DNA from: CBDFNC01 sp965249895
Lineage (GTDB): Bacteria; Pseudomonadota; Gammaproteobacteria; Enterobacterales; CBDFNC01
NCBI GenBank assembly: GCA_965249895.1
Contig: CBDFNC010000002.1
Location: forward strand, 310,001-374,000
Reading direction: 5' to 3'
DNA: 64,000 nucleotides
Part shown: positions 9,269 through 16,756 of the stretch, piece by piece
Position numbering within the stretch: position 1 is the first letter of the stretch
Layout: every line of letters begins with the position of its first letter
The notes under the pieces: model-generated
Database searches by the model: none
Seen by the model: the letters and a program-made list of their open reading frames with translations, nothing else
Told to the model about the DNA's origin: nothing
Made by a program: the position numbers and the translations under genes

Positions 9269-9362
9269 GCCTACCGTTTGGTTTCATCGTTACTGAAACC
9301 CGCAAAAGTAAAGGTGCCTTGTTTTTAAACGTCAGTCTGGCACTATTAGGTGATAGGGAAGA

Positions 9363-10361
9363 ATGGCGAAGGATCCGGCCAGCTTGTTGTCATATTGTAA
9401 ATCTGTTACCAGAATATTCACGTTACTTATCATGTGTGGGTTGGTGTTGAGCGCGTGTACCCCCTATCCTAAAACGCTAAGAGTGGGTGCGGCTCCCTGG
9501 CCTGGTTTTGAACCCGTATTTCTTGCCAAAGAGATGGAATATCTCGACTCTGAACGTATTTCCCTATTTGAAATGACCACTTCCAGTCACGTGATGCTGA
9601 GCTTTGAAGCTGGCCAATTAGATGTGGCGTTTTTATCCCTCGATGAAGTGATCACTTTAATCTCCCGCGGCCTGGACCTTAAAGTTGTGGCCATATTAGA
9701 TGAATCAAATGGTGGTGATGCCATTGTCGGTTTGCCTGGCTTAACTACTTTGGATCAACTCAAGGGCAAGCGGATAGGTTATGAGAATAACGCTGCAGGC
9801 GCATTGCTACTGGCGGAAGCGTTAAGCCGGGTAGAGGTGTCGGCAAAAGACATTGAGCTGGTGGAAGTCAAGCTGGATGAGCATAAGCAAGCTTTTACCC
9901 AGGAGCAGGTGGATGCACTTATTTCAAGTGAACCTATCAAGCAGACGCTACTGTCGTTAGGTGGCAATAATCTATTTGATAGCGCCCAGTTCCCCGGGCG
10001 GATCGTTAACTTAATGGTGGTGAGTACCCAGGCAGAAAGAGCTCATAGCGATGCCCTGGTTGGCTTACTCAAAGGGTATTATAAGGCGAGGAAGTTCCAA
10101 AAAGGTCGCCCTCAAAAAGCCATACAACTGATGGCGATGCGACTGCAGTTATATACTCGCGATCTGGCCCAGAGCTTTGAAGGAGTTAATTTTATAGAGC
10201 CCGTAGAGAGTCTATTGCGTTTGTCTGGTGCACCGTCCGCGCTCAATATTCAGGCAGAGGAGTTAGGCGCACTAATGGTACGCCGGGGGATGCTAAAGCA
10301 GGCTCCCGAGTTGGATAAGCTGGTTTCAAGCCGGATACTGGAAAGGGTTATTTATGAGTAA
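9363..10361 (+). CDS. ABC-type substrate-binding lipoprotein (NMT1/TauA-like)
   Basis: Periplasmic binding protein of 332 residues. A basic N-terminus and hydrophobic core end in the lipobox LSAC (Cys near residue 31), so it should be lipid-anchored. The mature part begins with LRVGAAPWPGFEPVFLAKEM, the pattern of NMT1/TauA/SsuA-type proteins that bind sulfonates, nitrate or pyrimidines; AGQLDVAFLSLDEV is the matching second strand. No permease or ATPase is nearby. Instead the gene overlaps by 8 bases a GGDEF/EAL protein with a periplasmic domain. I infer that it serves as a ligand sensor feeding that protein rather than as a transporter part. The ligand is unknown. Confidence 0.82.
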   Translation: MAKDPASLLSYCKSVTRIFTLLIMCGLVLSACTPYPKTLRVGAAPWPGFEPVFLAKEMEYLDSERISLFEMTTSSHVMLSFEAGQLDVAFLSLDEVITLISRGLDLKVVAILDESNGGDAIVGLPGLTTLDQLKGKRIGYENNAAGALLLAEALSRVEVSAKDIELVEVKLDEHKQAFTQEQVDALISSEPIKQTLLSLGGNNLFDSAQFPGRIVNLMVVSTQAERAHSDALVGLLKGYYKARKFQKGRPQKAIQLMAMRLQLYTRDLAQSFEGVNFIEPVESLLRLSGAPSALNIQAEELGALMVRRGMLKQAPELDKLVSSRILERVIYE

Positions 10362-12852
10362 ACCCTCGTCCTGGTCATTAGCGTATGTGATCCCTTCACT
10401 CATCTTGCTGATCTTTATCGCTATTCAGGGAGTGATTATCACAGTTGAATACAGCGGCAGCCGAGAGCGCTTGCTGGAACAGGCTAATCAGGAGATCAGA
10501 GGGGACATCGCCAAGTTGCAACAAACCCTGTCCGATGCCTTAATGCGGCACGATACGGCGGTGGCGGAGCGTGAACTTACTTTAACTTCGTTAAACGCCA
10601 ATATAAAAACCTTGGTGGCGATAGATGAAAATGCCGAAATAATTTTGGCAAATCGGCTGAGCTGGAAGTATATGTTTGCTCAGTCTGTATTAGACGAATT
10701 TAGCTGGGATAAATTTCATTTAGCCACAGGCAAACATAAAATAGTGTACGACTACCTGCCTGAGCAAAACCTGATCCAAGTGTATGCGCCGTTACAGCTT
10801 GCGTTAAAAGACAACAGCATGCAGCGTAATAACTATGGCGCCATTTATATTAATTATTCCCTGGCGCGCCCCTTTAATAATCTCTTGTATCAGTCACTGC
10901 AAAGCTCGGCTAAAACCTTTGCCATAGTGGCGCTAGCCATGCTGGTGCTTACATTGCTGCTTACACATTTGGTGATCCGGCCGTTAAATCGCCTGGCAGG
11001 GGCCACTAAGCTGGTGGATTTTGGTCATGATTCTATGCTGCTACCCAAAGGGCAGGGAGAAATAGGGCAACTACAGCAAGCCTTCTTTAAGATGTCCAAA
11101 ACCGTGGAGTCAAGCTTTAGCCAGTTGCGGGAAAGTGAGCAACGTTGGCATTATGCGTTAAGCGGGGCTCGTGATGGGGTGTGGGACTGGAACATGGAGA
11201 GCGGAGAAGTATTCTTCTCTCCCCGTTGGAAAGAGATGTTGGGTTATACGGATGAAGAGATCAGCCCGGATATTGAAGAGTGGGAGCGACGTATTCATCC
11301 AGACGATCTGTTTGATACGTTTGCGGCGTTAAAGAGTCACTTAAGCGGTAAACAACCTTTTTTTGAGAATATTCATCGCCTCAGGTGTAAAGGCGGCAGT
11401 TATCGTTGGATCCTCGATCGAGGCAAGGTGATTGAATGGGCTGAAAATGGTGTGCCATCGCGCATTATCGGTACCCATACCGATATTACGGAATACCGGG
11501 AAGCTCAGGAGAAAGTGCGTTTTCAGGCGTATCACGATGAAATTACCCAGCTGCCTAATCGCCGTCAATTGCTGGAAAAACTCGATGAGGAAATGTTACG
11601 GGCTCAGCACTCGGGTTTGTACGGTGGTTTGCTGTTTATTGATCTGGACCATTTCAAACACGTTAATGACCTGCATGGCCATGATGCCGGCGATATGCTG
11701 TTGCAAATGGTGGCTAAACGGCTGCAACAATCGAAAAGCAAAGCTGACTTCGTGTCCCGCCTGACGGGTGACGAGTTTGTTGTTATTTTGCCAGACCTGC
11801 ACAAGGACAAAGAAAAAGCGGTATTGATGACGCGCGAATTTGGCGAGACGGTCAAAACACGGATTAAGTCACCTTTTGTGGTGAAAGGGCATAGAGTGAA
11901 CCTGGCATGTAGCATAGGTATTTCCCTGTTTCCCTATGAAGAGTGCGATGCGAATGATGTGCTAAGGCAGGCAGATATTGCTATGTACCACGGCAAAGAA
12001 GAGGGCCAGGATAAGATCCACTTCTTCTGCGTGGAAATGGAAAACAAGGTTCATTTTAAGCATCAGATGCAACAAATGCTCAGGCTGGCAATAGAGCAGG
12101 ATGAGATTAGCTTGTTCCTGCAACCTCGTATTGATGATCAGCGCAGGGTTGTCGGGTGTGAGGCCTTAATGCGTTGGAAGCAGCCGGATAAGGGGTGGAT
12201 AACACCGTCCGATTTTGTGCCTATTGCTGAAGATTCTGGCTTGATATTGCCTTTGGGCAGCTGGGTGTTGAGAAAGTCCTGTGAGTTGCTTAGCTTGTGG
12301 CGCCAGGCTGGCTTACCTGCCCACTTCCGCACCTTGTCGGTTAATATCAGTCCTAAGCAATTTCACCAGAGTGGGTTTGTCGATGAAGTGAAGCGAATAG
12401 TCAAAGAGTCAGGTATAGACCCTTGTTTACTGGAACTTGAGCTTACTGAGCGTGTTTTATTGGTGCAGATGGATGAGGCGGTGGAAAAAATTGAACAGCT
12501 GAGAAAGCTTGGGATCCGCTTTGCCATCGATGATTTTGGCACAGGTTATTCGTCAATGAGTTACCTGAGCACTTTGCCTATTACGGCTTTAAAAATTGAC
12601 AAGTCGTTTGTCATCAACGTAGAGCATAAAGCCGGTCAGCAGGCTATTGTTTCCGCCATTATCGCCATGGCAGAAAACCTTAACCTCGATATCATCGCCG
12701 AAGGTGTAGAAAATGTCGAGCAGCTAAACTTCCTGCAACTTAAGGGCTGCCGTCTTTATCAAGGCTTCTATTTTGGCAAACCTCTGGAAGAAGAGGTGTT
12801 TATGGCTTTGCTTCAACAGGCTAAACCGATAGAAGTTGGAACTGCCGAATAG
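10354..12852 (+). CDS. Membrane PAS-GGDEF-EAL cyclic-di-GMP enzyme
   Basis: 832-residue sensor. A membrane helix at about 9-29 and another at about 187-207 enclose a periplasmic domain. HAMP follows (about 208-260), then a PAS domain with PAC (about 262-380: WDWNMESGEVFFSPRWKEML), GGDEF (about 390-550) and EAL (about 570-820). The diguanylate cyclase signature is TGDEF rather than GGDEF, so synthase activity is uncertain. The phosphodiesterase motifs look intact: CEALMRW, ELTERVLL, DDFGTGYSS and AEGVE. It probably degrades c-di-GMP in response to the binding lipoprotein encoded just upstream, with which it overlaps by 8 bases. A strong terminator follows. Confidence 0.92.
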   Translation: MSKPSSWSLAYVIPSLILLIFIAIQGVIITVEYSGSRERLLEQANQEIRGDIAKLQQTLSDALMRHDTAVAERELTLTSLNANIKTLVAIDENAEIILANRLSWKYMFAQSVLDEFSWDKFHLATGKHKIVYDYLPEQNLIQVYAPLQLALKDNSMQRNNYGAIYINYSLARPFNNLLYQSLQSSAKTFAIVALAMLVLTLLLTHLVIRPLNRLAGATKLVDFGHDSMLLPKGQGEIGQLQQAFFKMSKTVESSFSQLRESEQRWHYALSGARDGVWDWNMESGEVFFSPRWKEMLGYTDEEISPDIEEWERRIHPDDLFDTFAALKSHLSGKQPFFENIHRLRCKGGSYRWILDRGKVIEWAENGVPSRIIGTHTDITEYREAQEKVRFQAYHDEITQLPNRRQLLEKLDEEMLRAQHSGLYGGLLFIDLDHFKHVNDLHGHDAGDMLLQMVAKRLQQSKSKADFVSRLTGDEFVVILPDLHKDKEKAVLMTREFGETVKTRIKSPFVVKGHRVNLACSIGISLFPYEECDANDVLRQADIAMYHGKEEGQDKIHFFCVEMENKVHFKHQMQQMLRLAIEQDEISLFLQPRIDDQRRVVGCEALMRWKQPDKGWITPSDFVPIAEDSGLILPLGSWVLRKSCELLSLWRQAGLPAHFRTLSVNISPKQFHQSGFVDEVKRIVKESGIDPCLLELELTERVLLVQMDEAVEKIEQLRKLGIRFAIDDFGTGYSSMSYLSTLPITALKIDKSFVINVEHKAGQQAIVSAIIAMAENLNLDIIAEGVENVEQLNFLQLKGCRLYQGFYFGKPLEEEVFMALLQQAKPIEVGTAE

Positions 12853-12865
12853 ATTGGTAGGACCC

Positions 12866-12910
12866 AATTTGTTCGGCGCACATAGCAAGTGCTATACGCG
12901 CCGAACAATT
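12866..12910. terminator. Long hairpin between convergent genes
   Basis: AATTTGTTCGGCGC and GCGCCGAACAATT form a stem of about 13 base pairs enclosing a second palindrome ATAGCAAGTGCTAT. It sits between the stops of two convergent genes, so it can end transcription from both sides. The TTCGGCG core also links it to the dispersed repeats of this genome. Confidence 0.7.
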
Positions 12911-12926
12911 CGATTTATAGCCTCAG

Positions 12927-15107
12927 TCAGAGGCTTTCATTCAACTTTTCCGCTTTCGCTGTGGTGGCGGGTTGAAACTCGGACTTGAGTTTTCGCTGGT
13001 GGTATTTCTCTAACCAGATAAGAACCCTTTCTGGTTTGTGATTCTGCTTCCAAATCCCTGCCGCGTATTTATTGGCTTCCAGCATAGTGGGGTAGGCGTG
13101 GATAGTACCGAGAATTTTATTCAGTCCCAGGTTATGCCGCATAGCCAGGACAAACTCTCCTAACAGCTCCCCGGCGTTATAACCCACTATGGTCGCGCCC
13201 AATATCTTGTCGCGGCCGGGCGGGGTCAGGACTTTAACGAAACCTTCTTTCTCATCGTCAGTGATGGCTCTGTCAAGGTCGTCCAACTGATAGCGGGTGA
13301 CTTCATAACTGATCCCCTGTGCCTTGGCTTCGGTTTCATTTAAACCGACCCGCGCAATTTGCGGATCGGTATAGGTGGCAGCGGGGATCACCCGGTAGTC
13401 AGCCTTGAACTTCTTAAACCGGCCAAACAGGGCGTTCACACTGGCGTACCAAGCCTGATGAGCTGCAAAGTGAGTAAACTGATATGGTCCAGCTACGTCG
13501 CCAACGGCATAGATATTGGGAAAGCTGGTTCTCAGGTATTCATCCAATTCTATGGTGCCCATCTTACTGGTTGTAATACCAAGGTTTTCCAGGCCTAATC
13601 CCTGGGTATTGGCTTTGCGACCAATGGCGATGAGTATTTTGTCGAATTCGATGGTTTCCTCGCCGCTGTCCGACTGGGCAACCAGCTGATCTGAACCGTT
13701 AAATCTCACCGGTTTGCTGCCGAGTTTTAATTGAATACCTTCTCCGGTTAACTTATTTGTAAGCACCTCAGAAACGTCCTCATCTTCCCGCGGTAACAAG
13801 CGTTTGGCCATATCGACAACTATCACTTCACTACCCAGACGGGCAAAGCTCTGAGCCAGTTCGCAACCAATGGGGCCGGCGCCGATAATCAGAAAACGTT
13901 TGGGCAGCTCCGTAAGTCCCCAGATGGTATCCGAGGTGAGGTAGTCCACAGCTTCAATTCCATCAATTGGCGGAACAAAAGGCCGGGCGCCGGTAGCGAT
14001 AATGATGTTTTGGGTGGTAAGCTTATTGCCGTCGATTTCCACTTCATATGGAGAGATTATTTTCGCCGTACCCTGAACACATTCGACCCCCAGCTTGCTA
14101 TAACGCTCTGTGGAGTCATGCGGTTCAATTTCTTTAATAACCCTGTGCACCCGGGCCATCACTGCCTTAAAGTTGGCTTTTGCCTCAACCGGCTCAAACC
14201 CCAGCAAGTCGGCCTTTTTGATTTCGGCAGCGAAGTGAGCGCTACGTATTATCGCCTTAGATGGCACACAGCCGGTATTCAGACAGTCGCCGCCCATTTT
14301 GTGTTTCTCTACCAGGGTGACCTTGGCTTTTACAGCCGCAGCGATATAAGAGCTGACCAGACCGCCCGCACCGGCTCCAATGACCACCAGGTTACGGTCA
14401 TATTGTTTCGGTTTAGGGTAGCGTTTGTTCTGTTTTCTACCCTTGATAAATGCGACCAGAGCTTTGGCAATAAAGGGAAAAATACCCAATAAGGCAAATG
14501 AGAATAACAGCCCGGGAGAAGCAATGCCCTGCAAACTATCCAACTGAGATATTTGGGTGCCGGCGTTTACATATACCAGGGTACCGGGAATCATACCCAA
14601 CTGGCTGACCCAATAAAAGGTTCTGGCTTTAAGTGGAGTGAGTCCCATCAAGAGGTTGATCAGGAAAAATGGGAAAAGGGGAATAAGCCTCAGGGTAAAC
14701 AGGTAGAAAGGTCCGTCTTTTTTGATCCCGGCATTAATGCTGGCGAGCTTGTCGCCCCATTTGTCCTGGAGAGGTTTCTTAAACAAGAAGCGGGCAAACA
14801 AAAACGCCAGGGTGGCGCCCAGAGAGCTGGCAAAAGAAACCAGTACAAAACCCCAGGCCAAACCAAACAGAGCACCGGCAGCCAGGGTGAGCACGACGGC
14901 ACCCGGTACAGACGTGGCGGCTACCAGCACATAAACGACAAAAAAGCCCAGGCTATAGACCCAGAAGTCCTGATCTAAATTGGCCAGCCACACACCTTGT
15001 TGCTGTTTGATATAGGAGAGAGTTAAGTACTGTCCTAAGTCGAAGGCAAAAAAAGCGCCGATAAAACCGGCAAACAGGAACAGTAATATTAGCTTGTTTT
15101 TGTTCAT
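12927..15107 (-). CDS. TVP38/DedA-like membrane domain fused to a pyridine nucleotide-disulfide oxidoreductase
   Basis: 726-residue fusion. Residues 1-230 form a TVP38/TMEM64 (VTT) membrane domain with several helices and the motif FTLRLIPLFPFFLINLLMGL. From about residue 238 a flavoprotein begins: FAD loop VVIGAGAGGLVSSYIA, the redox-active pair in GGDCLNTGCVPSKA, the NAD(P)-binding loop LIIGAGPIGCELAQSFARLG and the dimerisation domain ending HAYPTMLEANKYAAG. This resembles mercuric or dihydrolipoyl reductase, but without a heavy-metal domain. The same fusion is known in other gammaproteobacteria; the substrate is not established. The ATG overlaps the stop of the upstream AhpD-like gene in an ATGA arrangement, so the two form an operon. 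Confidence 0.88.
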   Translation of the reverse strand: MNKNKLILLFLFAGFIGAFFAFDLGQYLTLSYIKQQQGVWLANLDQDFWVYSLGFFVVYVLVAATSVPGAVVLTLAAGALFGLAWGFVLVSFASSLGATLAFLFARFLFKKPLQDKWGDKLASINAGIKKDGPFYLFTLRLIPLFPFFLINLLMGLTPLKARTFYWVSQLGMIPGTLVYVNAGTQISQLDSLQGIASPGLLFSFALLGIFPFIAKALVAFIKGRKQNKRYPKPKQYDRNLVVIGAGAGGLVSSYIAAAVKAKVTLVEKHKMGGDCLNTGCVPSKAIIRSAHFAAEIKKADLLGFEPVEAKANFKAVMARVHRVIKEIEPHDSTERYSKLGVECVQGTAKIISPYEVEIDGNKLTTQNIIIATGARPFVPPIDGIEAVDYLTSDTIWGLTELPKRFLIIGAGPIGCELAQSFARLGSEVIVVDMAKRLLPREDEDVSEVLTNKLTGEGIQLKLGSKPVRFNGSDQLVAQSDSGEETIEFDKILIAIGRKANTQGLGLENLGITTSKMGTIELDEYLRTSFPNIYAVGDVAGPYQFTHFAAHQAWYASVNALFGRFKKFKADYRVIPAATYTDPQIARVGLNETEAKAQGISYEVTRYQLDDLDRAITDDEKEGFVKVLTPPGRDKILGATIVGYNAGELLGEFVLAMRHNLGLNKILGTIHAYPTMLEANKYAAGIWKQNHKPERVLIWLEKYHQRKLKSEFQPATTAKAEKLNESL

Positions 15108-15658
15108 TCCTTACTCCCTGGAGTCGGGCAAAACCCCTGTGCGGGCACGTCCAGCGCACTGTTGAATTTAGCCGACATATTTTGAAAGGCGATAAGGCCG
15201 GTTAATTCCACGATATCGTCTTCACTGAAAAACTGTTTAAGGGTTTGCACTTGCAGCTCGGATACTCTTTGCTCCGTAAAAGTCACGGCTTCCGTATAGT
15301 CCAGCACAGCGCGTTCAATCTCAGTGTATACATCACTGTTACGCCATTGGCTTAACTGAAAGAGCTTCTCTTCATCCTGGCTGCGGTTTAACAGGGTCAT
15401 GCTGTTAATGTCGATACAAAAATGGCAGCTGTTGATTTGTGACACCCTGACGGTCACCAGAGATCTTAACACCGGGTTTATCAGCGATGTTTTCCGGTTG
15501 ATCACCCCATAGAGGGTCGCCACTGCGGCAAACAATTTTGGCACTCTGGCCCACAATAAACCGGGTTTTAACACCTCGCCATAATTATGCTTTTGCAGCC
15601 AGAAAAAAGGTCTTATAAGCCAGGGGTATTCCCGGACTTTTTTAACGGATATAAACAT
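15104..15658 (-). CDS. Carboxymuconolactone decarboxylase/AhpD-like protein
   Basis: 184-residue CMD/AhpD-fold protein. The core motif is LVTVRVSQINSCHFCIDINS with a CxxC pair and a downstream acid, as in alkylhydroperoxidase AhpD. It is the first gene of a two-gene operon with the TVP38-oxidoreductase fusion (ATGA overlap). This supports a shared thiol or peroxide redox role, which is an inference. A hydrophobic, basic N-terminus precedes the fold but no clear signal peptide is seen. Confidence 0.8.
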   Translation of the reverse strand: MFISVKKVREYPWLIRPFFWLQKHNYGEVLKPGLLWARVPKLFAAVATLYGVINRKTSLINPVLRSLVTVRVSQINSCHFCIDINSMTLLNRSQDEEKLFQLSQWRNSDVYTEIERAVLDYTEAVTFTEQRVSELQVQTLKQFFSEDDIVELTGLIAFQNMSAKFNSALDVPAQGFCPTPGSKE

Positions 15659-15962
15659 TTATTTTCCTATTTTCCGGATGTGATCGCCGGTATCAGGACA
15701 ATAGACCGGCAAACTGGCTAAATAATTCATACAAGGCAATTATCTGGCATATAGGCTGTACTCTATCACCCTAATGGCGAGTCTGCTCGAACGCGGTGAT
15801 TCTACTAATCCATGGTGGAACGTAAGCAAAATGGTAATGAGTATTATACGGGATACATGTCACTTGTTTGCGAATGCCTTTATTGAGAAGATTTTATTTC
15901 TCAAATTCGTCCTGGCAGCGTCCTAAAGCGCGTGAAAATACCCACAACAACAAGGTGAAATA

Positions 15963-16751
15963 ATGTCTTTGCGTTTTTACCTCAAGCAAATCGAATCGGG
16001 CAAACCCATAGATTTCCCCAGGCTGTTAGCCTGTCTTCCGGCTGACTATAAGCATCAGGGACAGGATATTTTTGCCGGGGAAAAAGTATCTGCCAACCGT
16101 TGGCGGGTTAGCATACTGGACGAGGTAGCGTTTAAGGTACTGCAAGGCTTGTCTGCGAAACCCTTAAATCGCCTCCACGCTGGCCGACTTGGCGATACTC
16201 ATAAAGTAGCGACCTCTGCCACCTGTCTGCTGGTGTATCACGCTGGCTTAACGGATCCCAGGCCAGATGTGGTTTATCTCGATGAAACCCGCTCTGTGCA
16301 AGGCTTTACTTCGAAAAAACAGCTTTTAATCATTGAAAATGAAGAAAATTTTTTCCAATATCGAAAGATGTTGGAAAGCCTCAACTGGATGCTGGGAAGT
16401 CAATGGGAATTGACCGAGTTTGACTTGGTGCTTGGCAGTGGCAATAAGGTGACCGCTAGGTTGCACTATCAGTGGCTTGAGCAATATAACAAGATTTATT
16501 GCGCGTTTGACTTCGACCTTGGCGGCTTGACCATGTTCGCTACTTTGCACAAGCAGTTAGGCGACAAGGTAGAATTGGTGGGACCCAAAGATTATACCCG
16601 CTGGTTGCCTTTGTTCAGGAAAAAACCGGAAACTACTGACAAATGGATCAAGGCGATGGTGTTGGCAGAGCAGTTGGGTTTTGAGGAACTAGCCAGCGCG
16701 TTCAGGCGGACCAGCAAATTTATGGAGCAGGAAGTGCTGTTAAAGGATTAA
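15963..16751 (+). CDS. JetD/MksG-like Toprim nuclease subunit of a Wadjet-type system
   Basis: 262 residues, first gene of a four-gene operon; a GGTG ribosome site lies 7 bases before the ATG. The C-terminal half carries a Toprim-like pattern: a glutamate in LLIIENEENFFQYR (residues about 120-133) and an acidic pair in YCAFDFDLGGLTMFATL (about 178-194). This matches the topoisomerase VI A-like DUF2220 fold of JetD, which cleaves plasmid DNA in Wadjet systems. It is shorter than typical JetD (usually well over 350 residues), so the N-terminal DNA-binding arm seems reduced. The assignment rests on this motif plus its SMC-like neighbours. Confidence 0.68.
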   Translation: MSLRFYLKQIESGKPIDFPRLLACLPADYKHQGQDIFAGEKVSANRWRVSILDEVAFKVLQGLSAKPLNRLHAGRLGDTHKVATSATCLLVYHAGLTDPRPDVVYLDETRSVQGFTSKKQLLIIENEENFFQYRKMLESLNWMLGSQWELTEFDLVLGSGNKVTARLHYQWLEQYNKIYCAFDFDLGGLTMFATLHKQLGDKVELVGPKDYTRWLPLFRKKPETTDKWIKAMVLAEQLGFEELASAFRRTSKFMEQEVLLKD

Positions 16752-16756
16752 GCCTA

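Noticed and set aside
14010..14978. Plus-strand frames opposite the TVP38-oxidoreductase gene
   Set aside because: Antisense shadows without domain signatures; the minus-strand gene is continuous across them.
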